A DNA stretch of 64,000 bases from Dactylorhiza incarnata (Eukaryota; Streptophyta; Magnoliopsida; Asparagales; Orchidaceae), in the NCBI GenBank assembly GCA_033032865.1, contig JAWHQI010000068.1, positions 1 through 64,000 on the forward strand, in the 5' to 3' direction. The position numbers were made by a program, and so were the translations under genes. Shown here piece after piece: positions 20,008-31,743 of the stretch (within the stretch, counting starts at the first letter, position 1; each line of letters starts with the position of its first letter). The notes below the pieces were generated by a model, which saw only the letters and a list, made by a program, of their open reading frames with translations, ran no database searches and had not been told where the DNA came from.

Positions 20008-21755
20008 AACTGTTTAAATTTCAATAAGTCGTGCTGGGAAGACAATAACCCCAGTAGTTATCTTACCTTTCCTTGCATTTTTATTTCATCTAGTTTGTTT
20101 AGTTAGTTGTACTTTATTTTAGTCTGTATATTTTCTTTTGTTTTTGCGGAGCTCACCCCTGCAGGTCATTCTTCTGGCGGATGCTGCAGCTTTTTCTTGG
20201 TTTACACGTCAATCTTCTGGTATGCTCACTCATGAGCATTGGGTACTCTCTTCCCTAGACTTCATTTTGAATTTCATGGTTTTATCTTATGTTTGATTGT
20301 TTAGATTAAGTCTAGGGGAGAGCTGCTTTTTGTTACCCACTGTGCACGCATACGTTGCATTGCATACTAGAAGTAAATTTATCTCATTTATTTAGTATTG
20401 TTCATCATTTCTGCACACCACAACACCCACTTGAGCGCGTACTCATCTGTATGCATGCTTTGAGTGAATTTAATTCTTCTGCATATTTGGGAAAGTCTAG
20501 GTGATGGCTTAGGACTACGTAACGGAGTAAAATGTCGACTCCAGTAGTGCTCCTAGTCGAGTGCTCGGTTGCATAGAAATTTGTGTAGATTAGACTTCTT
20601 TTTATACTTATGGTTTTATATTTTCTATTAGTGTAAATGTTGTTTATTCTACTCAAATGGTGAACCCGGTGTGAATCAAATGGTAGTATAGGGATGTGTG
20701 TAAACGATCGCTAGACTCGTATTGCTTGAGTCGGGAGAAAGGAGAATCTTTCTCGGTGGCTAGAACTTGCCCCAAGCGATTCTTGAAGCATTGGCATAGG
20801 ATTGTTCTTGTGCGTGATAATGACGTATGCCATTATTTTGGCCCGGTTAAGCTTTTTATTTCATGCATATCATCTACCCTTGCTATCCCCTTTGTGCCTA
20901 CCCCTTCCTCTTGATTCAGCTCCAGTTTTATCTCACAAAAAGCTTAAAAGCCTAACCTAGTCGCACACTCAAATCTGAGCTTTAGTTATAGTTATATTCA
21001 CATTTTGGGGGGTGTTTATGTGGTAATTTTTATAGTGGAAATTGTGGGTGTATTCAATGAAAAAATTGCTGAAAAAGAAAAGAAAGAAAAAGAAGAATGA
21101 AGAAGAAAAATAAAAAAGAAAAGAAAAAAAAAGGTTGTTATGAAAAAGTTAAATTGAAAATTTTGTAAGTTTTGGTATTGGGAGTGGGCGGTGCACACAC
21201 CTATGTTGCAAAAGTTCAAGTCTGGGGGTGTGGTGCACTTGTTTATTATAGTCGTGCAGGTAGCTCTATCTTATGCTCATGTTGGGTTAGGTGTGCTTAG
21301 CCTCCATGTTTATCTTTGTTTACCTCACCGTAACCCAAGCCCCATCTCTAACCTAAAGTCCTACTGACCCACACCTTGAACCAATCTAGTGTCGTGGAGA
21401 GAATGTGACCGGGCGAGCTTATGGTCACCGACACCGATGGATTTCAGTGGAGTTTGTCCGGCACCCCAATCTTGAGCAATGCTCATCTCAGCGCTTAGTT
21501 TACTTTCTCCGTTTGCGTGACCGGATGATTCACCGTAGTTCACCATTTTGAGTGGTTGTAATATGCTTTCACTCTTTTAGAAATCTATAAACTGTTTGTG
21601 TATAATGAGAAATCTTCTCTATTACATTTCATATGCACGTGAGCATGCGACTTCGCATGGTACTCTGTATTGTAATTCTAAGCCATCTACTTTTCTTTCC
21701 CCGCCTGCTTAGGATTTGTTTGCTCGGGACGCGCAAATAGGTAAGTCTGGGGGCG
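20008..21755 (+). other. 3' non-coding interior of LARD-like element with three polypurine-like tracts
   Basis: No supported gene. AAGTCTAGGGGAGAG near 20308, AAGTCTGGGGGTGTGG near 21218 and AAGTCTGGGGGCG at 21743 look like polypurine tracts; only the last abuts the 3' LTR. A GA-rich run of AAGAAAAAG type fills 21060-21140. Confidence 0.6.
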
Positions 21756-23337
21756 TGATGAGTCCCATTTATATACACATTTATGGACTCATCTGGGCCA
21801 ATTATCTAGTTTATGCACTACACTTTAGGCATGTTTTCGTTCATATTTGATATTCCATGCTAAGTGCACTTCTAGGCCCGTTCTTGGTGTATTTTCTTGT
21901 TTATCTTCTTTATTGTCTTTCATGCTGTGTTTTGTGCCACTTTCAGTGGTTTTGATTAGTGTTATGCTAGAACAGGGGTCATGCAGGTGTCCCCGGTACA
22001 AATCTGTACAGGAACACTGCGCACGATCACTGGTTCTATTGCGCACGATCACTGATCGTGCGCCGCCGACCGTGCGCGTTAATTTGCAGCCCAAAGTTGC
22101 ATTCTGAATTTGGTCGTGCGTTTTTACGCACGGTCGTGCGTTCGGTCGTGCGCATTATTATTTCTGTATGTGTGTCTTGCAGGTTTTTCTGGCACAGTGC
22201 GCACGACCACCAACTTCCAGTGCGCACGACCACCGGTCGTGCGCCACTGATCGTGCGCCCTGTTTTCTATAAATACGCAGCCCGTAAAATTAGACGGACG
22301 ACTCATTTTTCCTGCTCCGAGAAGCCAGTTTCTTTACCCTTTTTGCTGCTCCATCACCGCCCACCTTAGGGAGGAGCTCCGGACGCTATTTTCACGCCAA
22401 TCTTGAGCCGGAGCATCCTCTTGGCCTCCTCCATTGTTCGTTGCACCTCCAAAGCTCCATTTTGAGGGATTTCCTGCTGCAAATATGAAGTTCTCTGGTG
22501 AGATCGTGGCCAAAGAAGATTGACGGAGAAGACGGGTACAATAGAAGAAGGTGACAGCTCTTCCGGACCCCGGACGGTAGTTGGAGCCCGAGCTCGGACA
22601 AGGATTGACAACCCTAGATTCCGACCGTGAACCTCCGATGAGTCTCCATGCTTTGGATGTAATCTAAACCCCCTTTTCATTGTAGTGTTATTTCCTTTAT
22701 CTTTTGGGAGTATGAATAATGTTTGTTAAACCTTGTTATGTTATTTCATATTTCATGTTTATGTGAAATCTCTATGTGTGGTTTATGCAAGGAGTGCCCC
22801 ATTCCATCCTCCATCCCGTTGTCATGTTCGTGTGCCGCACTAGCAATTTCTAGTGGCGTGCTTGTCGAAGAGGTGTTTGCGACCCTCATTCCGTAAGACT
22901 ACTCGTCCATCTGCCAAGCTAAGCGGTGCTAACGGCCCGTGTAATCCATCCCCCTAACGAAGCAGTGCGCTCAAGGCCTGCACAGTTCGATTCCGCTAGC
23001 CTTCTCATCCATCTGCCCTTTCGAAGTAGCGCATTCAAGGCCTACCTAGTTTCCATCCCGCCTAGCGAAGCAGTGCGCTCAAGGCCTGCATAGGAGTAGT
23101 TTAGTTATTTTCCTTTATTTTCCATTAACCTAATCCCCCGTTTCCGCAATGCATCCGATAAAAGGACTTCAATCTCAAGTCCTTTCTCGATAGTTAGCTC
23201 CACCTTACTGTGTTCCTTCGAGATCGATACTTGGGGATTCAGTCCCACATTTTATATTACTTGAACGATCGGTACACTGCCGTTTCGTGCCGCAATCTTG
23301 CTACCGCCTATAGCGGTGTGCTAAGATTTGCGCATCA
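21756..23337 (+). repeat. 3' LTR of the LARD-like gypsy element
   Basis: Nearly the same as 16966-18551, with scattered point differences and small indels (for example a shortened segment near 22790). Ends CGCATCA and is followed by the ACTCT duplication. Confidence 0.95.
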
Positions 23338-23342
23338 ACTCT
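23338..23342. repeat. Target-site duplication ACTCT, right
   Basis: Identical to 16961-16965. Confidence 0.95.
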
Positions 23343-23598
23343 CCTAGTGGATTCCTACCAGTGGGTAGAAGAGTAGATGTACCCGGGATTGGGGAACTAC
23401 TATATTTCTTTGTGTCATCTGGATGTGCTTGTTTGTTTTGCTTTATTTCTTATTTGCTGTGCAGATTTTTATATGCTTCTACTATTTGTTTTTATTACTC
23501 AGCAAACTCACATATATTTATATATATCACCTATTTTGAAATAAGCAAACTTAAACAAGAGTTTTAACAGATAAATAAGAACTAAAACTCTCCTTTCA
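23343..23598 (+). repeat. 3' LTR of non-autonomous copia element, right part
   Basis: Continues from 16965: CCTAGTGGATTCCTACCAG through CTCCTTTCA, parallel to 13643-13896. Confidence 0.9.
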
Positions 23599-23603
23599 TC
23601 CTT
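23599..23603. repeat. Target-site duplication TCCTT, right
   Basis: Identical to 12173-12177. Sirevirus pol sequence resumes here. Confidence 0.8.
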
Positions 23604-26020
23604 GTCTACTACCAGATAATACATTTATGTTTTTATTATTGGTAATAAGACATTGGGAAGGGTTAAAGGTTACCTAATAACCTTCATCACATAACTGACT
23701 TATGTTGATGAGGTTGTGCTTGAGACCTTTGACATATGATACTTCCTTGAAGGTGACTGCTCCAACTTTGACTTGTCCATATCCTTTTGTTTGTCCACAA
23801 TTGGAGTCTCCAAAGACAACTTTGGGTCCAAGCTTTGCCTTGTAGTTGCTCAGGTTGGCCTTGTTTCCTGTCATATGCTTTGAGCATCCACTATCCAAGT
23901 ACCAATATTCCTTTACCTTTGGATAGCTGTGTACCTGCAAAGACAGAAACATAAACTAGTTGTTTTTGACCCAAACTACCTTGGGTCCTTTTGTCTTACC
24001 ACAATACTCAGAAAAAAAGGACATTTCAGGCTGATCCTTATAGCCTTGTGGATGATATCTCTTTGGAGGTATTGTCCACTCAGTAAAAGGATTTTTAGTG
24101 TGTTTAGAATTAGAATTCTAAAAACGTTCTGTATAATATTTGTTCGATGAATTTGGGTAAGTTCGTCGACCATCGTTCGACGAATGTGCATGATTTCGTC
24201 GAGCGCCGTTCATATGATAACTATACTGAAAATTTGTTTTCAGTTTTCGTCGATCTCCGTTCGACAAATTGAAGTCTTTTTGTCGAGCTCCGTTAGACGA
24301 ATTCTTCTGAATTCTTTTATTCTTAACATACTTGCTTGAAATAACTTTATTTGCTTATACAGCCTCTTTGCTTTTAGCAGAAATGAATTTTATAGGTGTA
24401 GAAAGTATGTTCTTCTTAATTAGAGGTGGCTCACTTGATGAGGCACCCAAGCCTAGTTTGCTATTAAGTCTAGCATTTACTGTGCTTGTAATGTCCATCA
24501 GTTTGATGCTTCTCCCATTTAGGGATTCTTCAAACTTCTTGGCTTCAGACAACTTGCTCTCAATGAGAACAATGTGTTCCCTGGAGGCAGCCAAAGCTTT
24601 CTTAAGATTTACATTTTCTTCACTTATGTTTTTCATTTCAGCTAGCTTATGTCTGAGTGAGATTATTTCTTTCTCAGATTTAATTAAGTCTAAGCAAAGA
24701 ACCTTGAATTCATCTTTGAATTCAACTGAATTGAAATCAAAATTAGATAGTACCTGATCAGCATCATCTTCTGCTTCTGATTCTGATTTTTCTTCATCAG
24801 AATTGTTGGCTGAGGCATTGATTGCCATCATGCATAAGTTCTTCTCTTCTTCATCATCATTGGAGCTGGATGAGGAAGCATATCCTGACTCACTGCTTGA
24901 GTCATAAATGGCCATTAAGCATTAGTCATTTTCCTTTGCTTCTTCTTCATCATCAGATGAGCTGGATGATGATTCTGATTCAGTGTCACTTTAATTTTCT
25001 GCTATAAATCCTCTTCCCTTCTTTCTGTGCTTGTGGGAGGAAGATTTGATGGAGCTTCTCTTCTCTTCTTTTTCCTGTTTCTTATCTTTCTTTTGGTTTT
25101 CTGGATAGATTGGCAGATAGTGTCCAGGTTTCCTGCAACCATAACAAATAACTTCTTTAGGAGTTGATTTGTCATACCTTTGCTTTTCTCTTTATCTGGA
25201 CTCCTTCTTTTTGAAGTCCTTCTTAGTCATTTTGTAGAATCTCTTGGCTATGAGACTCATAAACTCCTCATCTTTTGGAGTCTTTTCTTCTTCATCATCT
25301 GCTGCTTTTAAAGTTAAGCTCTTTTCTTTCTTTGTTGTTTGAGATGAAGTGGATGATTCAGCTTCCCTGGATTTGATGAGCTGCTCATAAGATTTGAGTT
25401 TGCCCAACAATGCTTCAATAGTAATCTCATTGAGACTTCTGGCTTCTTTGATTGGCCAGATTCTAGAATCCCATGTGCCGGGGAAGCACATTAAGATCTT
25501 GTCATTGATCTCAGTGATGGAGATTACTTTATCCAAGGTCTTCAGCTCATTTATTACGAGGCTGAACCTATTGTACATATCAGCAGCTATTTCATTTTCT
25601 CCTTTCTTGAAATTCTCATACTGAGAAATAAGATGGGATTTTCTTGTCTTTCCTTTCATCAGCAGATCCCTCAACCATGTTGTTGAGAGAAATCCATATT
25701 TCTCTTGCTGAGGTGCATTCCACTACTCTTTGAAAAATATCGTCAGACATTGTTTGAGCCAGAATGTTCATTGCTTTTGCATCTGCACTTCTTTGTTTCT
25801 TTTGTGCTTCTGTCCACTCAGGAGGTGGAACAACATGGTTGTCTGCTGCTGCTTCTGTACTTGTAGATGCTGAGGGAGCAGGAGGTCCTGTCAAAATAAC
25901 ATTGAAGATTTCCTCATCAATAGAATTCATGTACAATCTAATCCTTGCTTTCCACACTGCAAACTTGCTGAGATTGCACATAGGAGGTCTTGTGCTGGAA
26001 TACTTTTTGTTTTGTGCCAT
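23604..26020 (-). pseudogene. gag: Sirevirus gag and protease, copy B
   Basis: Start ATG at 26020. UBN2-type gag (LSKFAVWKARIRLYMNSI), frame change near 25640, then YNRFSLVINELKTLDKVI and the Lys/Glu linker. The zinc knuckle near 25140 reads CYGCRKPGHYLPIY: three ligands are kept, the last Cys is Tyr as in copy A. Acidic region and coiled coil at 24915-24355, then the palindromic array (24141-24305) in frame, then the protease phrase YWYLDSGCSKHMTGNK near 23900. Stops and frame changes lie between 25190 and 24915 and near 24340. Pol continues at 12177 beyond the insertion. Confidence 0.8.
24141..24305. repeat. TTCGTCGA/TCGACGAA array in gag-protease frame, copy B
   Basis: Same position and layout as 2637-2800, slightly less decayed: for example TTCGTCGACCATCGTTCGAC at about 24163. 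Confidence 0.8.
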
Positions 26021-26117
26021 GAGTTTTAAATAAAAGAAAATGAAAATGAACTCTAAGAGAATTTAAGATCTAATTGATCTTTGTGATTCAGGTGTTAGCC
26101 TGTAAAGAATCAACCTA

Positions 26118-26131
26118 GCATTGATACCAAT
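26118..26131 (-). other. Primer-binding site, Sirevirus copy B
   Basis: Minus strand ATTGGTATCAATGC directly after the LTR end CTTTCA; Met-tRNA type with two changes near the end. Confidence 0.8.
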
Positions 26132-27612
26132 TGAAAGTGGAGGTTAGATCTTAAGTTACCCTAGAGGGGGGGGGGGGGGGGGGGGGGGGGGGTGAATAGA
26201 GTATTAAAAACTTTTCCTTAGATTTTATAGCGAAATTAAAATAGTGTTATATATATATGTGTGTAAGCAGTGTGAGATATATATAAACAGAAAAACTGAA
26301 TAAGTAAAAGCACACAGCACAACACAGAGAAATAAACAAACACAGAGGACACAAGGAAATATAGTGGTTCCCCAATAAATCTGGGTAGTCCACTCTTCTA
26401 CCACCCTTGGTAGGAATCCACTAGGAGTTTTGATCAGGTGCCCTAGCACCAAGGTGATTTTGTTCAGGTGTCAAAACACTAGAAAGCTTTTATTCAGGTG
26501 CTCAAAACCAACTAGATTTTTTGATCAGGTGTCTTGCCACCAGGGAGTTACACTTTTGAAGGGAGTATTAACCCTGTACAAGAGAGGTGAGAACGAGGTT
26601 ATAGTGTTCTTCTCTGTCAAGATGCTGAGAGAAGACTCTAGTGGATTTGTTGTAAAGCTCCCCCTGTCTGATTGAAGTAATTGACAGATGGTGGAGAAGC
26701 TTTCTCTTGAAAACAGAAATCTTCTGTAGCAGATTGATTTGGAAGAAAAAGTTCTTCAGATTCTTTATTGCTCTTTTAGAAGACTTGAACTTTGCAGTAG
26801 ATATCTGAGAGATTGATCTTTGAAGAAGATGTTCTCAGAGAAATGGCGATTGCTGCTAGAGAAAGAAGAAGACTGAGAATATTTGATTGAGTGTTCTTCT
26901 TTTTCTTTCTCTATCCTTGTTGTTGTATTGTCTCTGTATTCTGTAAGAATGTATTTTAATTCTGTCGAGATAATGAGACAATAAAGTTTGTCTTTCATAT
27001 ATTCTCTTTTTGGAATAGAATAATCAGACTATAATTTTTTCTTGGAACTGCAACAGAGACAAAACGACTTTGGCAGGTCCTTTAATTCCTTAGCCGTGAA
27101 ATAGTCCTTTGCATTAATTGTCAACGGCTATCTTTGCCTTGGAATAAAGGAAAGAAAGGAATATATTCAAAGAATATAATATCCTTACATAACTGACTGG
27201 AATACGTCCAAATATATTGAATATATCTGTTAGAGTCGTCGATCTGTGTTCAGATTACTGACAAATAACTGATATTTAAGAATTAAATAATCTTGGAACT
27301 GAATTTGTCGATCTGAGCTTCAAGAAAGAATTTGTCGAGCGCTGGCTGAAATTCGTCGAACGCTGGCTGGAATTCGTCGAGCACTGCTCAGAGAATCTCG
27401 AGCGCTGGCTGTCTATAATACTTCACTCTGCTGCGAATAATTCATCGAACGCCACACGCCATTCTTCGAACGCTGAGAACTTGAATTTTCCTTAAGTTCT
27501 AGCTAATCTAACAACCTAAAAACTTGACCCTTAGACTATACAATGGGGTCAACTTAATCCTAGTCAACACATAGTGATCATAGCCCAAATCAGTAATAAG
27601 GTTGTTCCAACA
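26132..27612 (-). repeat. 5' LTR of Sirevirus copy B
   Basis: Minus orientation begins TGTTGGAACAACC at 27612 and ends CTTTCA at 26132, paired with 4615-6075. It contains an uninterrupted 27-G run (26166-26192) where the other LTR has 12. The TCGTCGA array is at 27232-27477. Confidence 0.9.
27232..27477. repeat. TCGTCGAACG-type array in copy B LTR
   Basis: Same block as 5695-5935, about ten words with independent point changes. Confidence 0.8.
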
Positions 27613-27845
27613 CGCACCCCACATGGGGTGCGGCTTGGCCGCACCCCAAGGGAGTGCGACCTAGCCGCACCCAAGGGGGTGCGGCTTGGCCACACTCCAC
27701 ATGGGGTGCGGCTTGGCCGTACCCCACATGGGGTGCGGCTTGGCCGCACCCCAAGGGAGTGCGGCCTGGCCGCACCCCACATGGGGTGCGGTTTGGCCGT
27801 ACCCACCACTATGCGGGGTGCAGCTATTCGCACCCCAGTAGTGGG
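27613..27845. repeat. GC-rich tandem palindromes GCCGCACCCC-N4-GGGGTGCGGC
   Basis: About eight units of roughly 27 bases. Arms GCCGCACCCC and GGGGTGCGGC flank ACAT or AAGGGA-like centres and are joined by TTGG. It abuts the Sirevirus LTR, so the Sirevirus probably inserted into or beside it. Which element owns it is not settled; it may be the U3 array of the neighbouring Athila-like LTR. Confidence 0.75.
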
Positions 27846-29210
27846 GTTCGGCCATGGCGGCGCGCGATATGTTTCGTGCGCATTCTCGCACTGGCGGTTG
27901 GCGGCGGAAATGGTGGGTTCGGCTTCTTCAACTCGAGCGATCATGCGTTGACCTTTGACCCCACGTCTCTTTAGTGGAGTTTTCTCAAAACGCACCCCTA
28001 GGGCCTTTATGGATGTGTAACAGGAGTAATGAATTTTATCCTCTTACTCCATGCCATATAATCTTTTAAAATTCTCTTCTAATAAAAACCCAAAATATAT
28101 ATGTTTTGGAGTGATGAATTTTATCCTCATACTCCATGCCATATAATCTTTTAAACGATTTTGGGTGCATATGTTTAGGGAATAATGAATTTTATCCTCT
28201 TATTCCCATGACATATGATATTTTAAAACACATTTATTTTTATGCCATCAAAAGGGGTGGGTAGGAAAAATTTCTAACTTATAAATTAAATTATACTGAG
28301 AGTAAATTCAAGTAAATTTAAATTTTCTAAGATCTAAAAAGCTAGAAGAAAATATAATAGAAATCTAAAGAGTTATAACAAATTTACAACAAAATGAAAC
28401 CAATTAAAAATAAAGAGAGAAGTCATGCTAACAATAATTCTCTAATCAGGCACAAATCATAAAATGATTCTTAAAATAAGATTACCTAAAATTCAGATTT
28501 AATAAACAATGATAAACAAAATTTTAGCTAATTAAAAACATAAAAATGCTTATAAATATTCTCAACTAAATTTCTAATAAATTACAAAAACAACAAGTAG
28601 GGGTTTAATAAAATTTTTTTGTTTCTTGTTCTAAGTTTTTCATTTTTTTTTTGAATTTTTGATATTTTTTTTTTGGGGATTTTTGATATTGAAAGAAAGG
28701 AAACTAGTTTTAAACCTAACAATTTTGTTAACTCTTGGACATCCCGAGGTATACCCCATGAAGGGTTCTCAACGATACTAGAAGATGAGATGGGATGATA
28801 GCACAAACGTCCCTTTCCAAGATTTAAATTTTCGGTTTTCTAATTTTTTTTTGAATTTTTGGGTTTGAAAATTACTTGAAAATAAAAGAAGACATAAGAA
28901 AATATAGTTTTGAAAAGTTTTCTAAAAAAACACTAAGAGCTATTTACACCCCCATATTTAAAGTTAAACATTATCCACAATGTTTAAAACTAAGTATGAA
29001 GAAATAGAAGACAAGAACAAACAAAAAAGAAAAGCAAGCTAAAACAAGAAGGAAGGAGAAGAGAGAAAAAAGGGCTTCCCTGGCTATGAAGATGCGGCGA
29101 AAGTGGCGGTTACCTACAAAAACAAGAGAAAATAATAAAAAGATAACTTTGGGGTGCCTCCCTCCCAAAAGCGTTTTGTTTAAGGTCGCGTAGCTTGACC
29201 CAATTGGCGT
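27846..29210. other. AT-rich non-coding region with three direct repeats
   Basis: No gene seen. Three diverged copies of AGTAATGAATTTTATCCTC-type sequence, each followed by CCATGCCATATAATCTTTTAAA-like bases, start near 28024, 28109 and 28178. Near 29150 a TTTTGGGAGGGAGGCACCCC tract (minus) and near 28950 a GGGGGTGTAAATAG tract look like the 3' end of an Athila-type element, so most of this is probably its 3' LTR/UTR. Confidence 0.45.
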
Positions 29211-31743
29211 TCATGTTATTGGTGAAAGTAATATTGATTCACTCTTTTCGTTAGACGAATCCCCTGGAAGATACAACTTAAGACGGTGACAATTTACTTT
29301 GAAGTAACCTTTTTCTGGGTGAGAAATTAGAATTGTCCTATAGGAACAAACTTCTTTAACGATAAAGAGTCCGGACGATCGAGATTTTAGCTTTCCCGGA
29401 AAAAGGTGAAGACGAGAATTATAGAGGAGGACGAGATCGTCCGGCAAAAAAGTTTTTGGAATTTTATATGTTTATCGTGATAAAACTTTGTTCGCTCCTT
29501 ATAGAATTTGTTATTCTTGTACACATTCACTCTCCACTCATCTAGCTCGTTCATTTGAAACTTTCTTTGCAAGGCCGCAAACGTAGAATCGAGGTTTAAA
29601 AATTTAAGCGACCAAAATGCGCGGTGTTCTAATTCGACCGGAAGGTGGCAAGCCTTGCCATAAACCAATCGATACGGTGTACAACTCATAGCGGGCTTGT
29701 ACGTCGTTCGATAGGCTCATAGTGCGTCATCAAGCTTAAGTGCCTAATACTTCCGATTAATAGAAACAGTTTTTTCTAAAATTCGCTTTAATTCTCGATT
29801 TACGACTTCAACTTGGTCGCTCGTTTGTGGGTGATAAGCAGTGGATAGTTTGTGCATGACACCATATTTTGCTAAGATTTTCGTGAATTGTCTACTGCAA
29901 AAATGGATGCCCCGATCACTAACTATAGCGCGCGGCGTGCCAAATCGAGAGAATATTTTTTTATGAAATTTACGACGACTCTCGCATCGTTGGTGGGGAG
30001 AACTTGCGCTTCTGCCCATCTCGACACGTAGTAAACCACAACGAGAATATATTTGTTTGAAAAAGAAGGAGGAAGAGGACCAACGAAGTCGATACCCCAA
30101 AGGTCAAAAATTTTGCATTCTAAGAAAATATTTTGGGGCATCTCTTCCCGGCGGGAGATGTTCCCCGACTACTGGCAGCTGTCGCAAGTACTCACAAGTG
30201 TGTGAGCATCTTTGAAGAGTGTGGGCCAATAAAAGCCCGCCTCGAGCGCCTTCCTCGCGGTTCAGTTCGCTTGATAATGACCACCAGTTGGTCCTTCATG
30301 GCAATATCGTAAAATTTTTAGTTCTTCCTCACTTGAGATGCATCTTTTCACTACCTGATCCGCGCAGACACGGACTAGAAAGGGTTCCTCCCAAAAATAA
30401 TTCTTTAAATCAGAAATGAATTTCTTCTTTTGCTGACTAGAGAATTCTTTTGGCAGGGCCCGGGCTTCTAAATAGTTAGCCAAATATGCGAAGCAGGGGG
30501 TGGAAGATGTACTTATATTTTCGAGAGCAAGGAGGCGCTCTTCAGGGAATTTATCATTAATATTGGCTTCTACTAACGCTTTCGTAGCGGGATATTCTAG
30601 ACGGGAAAGATGATCGGCCGCCAAGTTTTTGGCTCCCCTTTTGTCCCGAATCTCTATATCAAACTCCTGCAAGAGGAGGATCCATTGCAAAAGATGGGGC
30701 TGGACGTCTGATTCACTTAAAAGATATCTAAGAGCGGAGTGATCTGTGAAAACGATTAACTTGGAGAGAGTGATGTACGACCTAAACTTTTCAAAGGCAA
30801 AAACGATCGCTAGAAGCTCCTTCTCGGTAGTGGTGTAATTCACTTGTGCTGACGTGAGTGTTTTGCTTGCATAATAAATCGGGTGGAAATAATTACTCAC
30901 CCGTTGGACTAATACGACACCTACCGCAATATCATTCGCGCCGCCCATAATTTCAAAAGGTAGCGACCAATCCGGGGTGACTAAAATCGGAGAATTTATG
31001 AGTTTTTCTTTGATAAGTTTAAAGGCCAAATGGCATTCGTCAGTTCAAAGGAAAGAAGATTCTTTTTCGAGAAGATGGGTTAACGGCTTCGTGATTTTGG
31101 AAAATTTTTGTATAAAACGCCGATAAAACCCTACGTGGCCGAGGAAACTTCTAATGGCTTTTACATTCGTTGGAGGGGGGAGTTTTTCGATAACTTTGAT
31201 CTTCGCCCTATCGACCTCGATCCCTTTGCCCGATATTTTATTGACAAGGACTAATCCTTCATTGACCATAAAATGACATTTCTCTTAATTAAGAGCTAGA
31301 TTTGTTTCCTCGCAACGTTGCGGCACACACTCGAGATTTTTTAAATAATTTTTATATGAATTTTCGAAGACGGAGAAGTCGTCCATGAAAACTTCCATCA
31401 TTTCCTCTACTAACTCGTCGAATATTGCCAGCATACATCTTCGGAATGTAGCCGGCGCGTTAAAAAGACCAAATGGCATCCTCCGATAAGCGAAGGTGTC
31501 AATGGGTCAAGTGAATGTAGTTTTCTCTTGGTCGTCAGGCGAAATAGGGATTTGAAAATATCCTGACAAACTATCGAGAAAACAGTAGTAGGAGTGACCT
31601 GAAAGGCGTTCTAAGATTTGATTGATAAAAGGTAACGAGAAGTGATCCTTATGGGTGGCATCATTTAGTTTTCAATAATCAATGCACATCCGCCAACCCA
31701 TAATAGTACGGGTTGGGATCAATTCGTTATTTTCATTCTCTAT
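29211..31743 (-). pseudogene. pol: Athila-type gypsy pol: RT, RNase H, integrase
   Basis: Replication enzymes of a gypsy element, right to left. RT at 31743-31285 (ENENNELIPTRT near the cut end, MPFGLFNAPATFRRCM, catalytic FMDDFSVF), then 31269-31045 (FLGHVGFYRRFIQKFSKITK). RNase H with tether 31029-30262 (ILVTPDWSLPFEIMGGAND, FTDHSALRYLLSE, AADHLSRLE, then an HEGPTGGH zinc-binding part). Integrase 30141-29744 ([47 protein letters not shown]) and its C-terminus to 29211. The order and wording match Athila. Stops and frame changes separate the blocks; Gly is replaced by Asp in the HPQTSGQ motif. The 5' part is cut by the LTR at 31744. Confidence 0.85.

Larger units (their letters stand above)
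16966..23337 (+). mobile_element. Non-autonomous Ty3/gypsy element (LARD-like, Athila-type signals)
   Basis: Two LTRs of about 1.58 kb (16966-18551 and 21756-23337), a gypsy primer region, one gag-like gene, no pol, and polypurine tracts. Perfect 5-bp duplication ACTCT. The primer-side phrase TTGGCGCTGTTGCCGGGG and the AAGTCTGGGGG tract are typical of Athila/Tat elements. It inserted into an LTR of the copia element and is the innermost layer of that nest. Confidence 0.9.
12178..23598 (+). mobile_element. Non-autonomous copia element derived from the Sirevirus family
   Basis: Plus-strand element with LTRs 12178-13896 and 15447-16965 plus 23343-23598, primer site, gag remnant, a scrap of integrase and a polypurine tract. 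It sits in the pre-integrase region of Sirevirus B and is flanked by TCCTT. Its LTRs share blocks with the Sirevirus LTRs in the opposite orientation. Protease, RT and RNase H are missing, so it must have moved with enzymes supplied in trans. The second LTR is split by the 16966-23337 element. Confidence 0.85.
4615..27612 (-). mobile_element. Sirevirus-type Ty1/copia copy B (with nested insertions)
   Basis: Complete in outline on the minus strand: 5' LTR 26132-27612, primer site, gag, protease (to 23604), then after an 11.4-kb insertion the rest of pol (12177 to 9306), an envelope-like frame (8952 to 6248), a polypurine tract and the 3' LTR 4615-6075. Without the insertion the element is about 11.6 kb, the size expected for a Sirevirus with an extra frame. 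All coding parts are broken. Confidence 0.8.

Noticed and set aside
27564..27995. Overlapping ORFs on both strands with GCGQAAPH/GVRLGRTPH repeats
   Set aside because: Open only because the GC-rich palindromic units have a length divisible by three; both strands are open equally.
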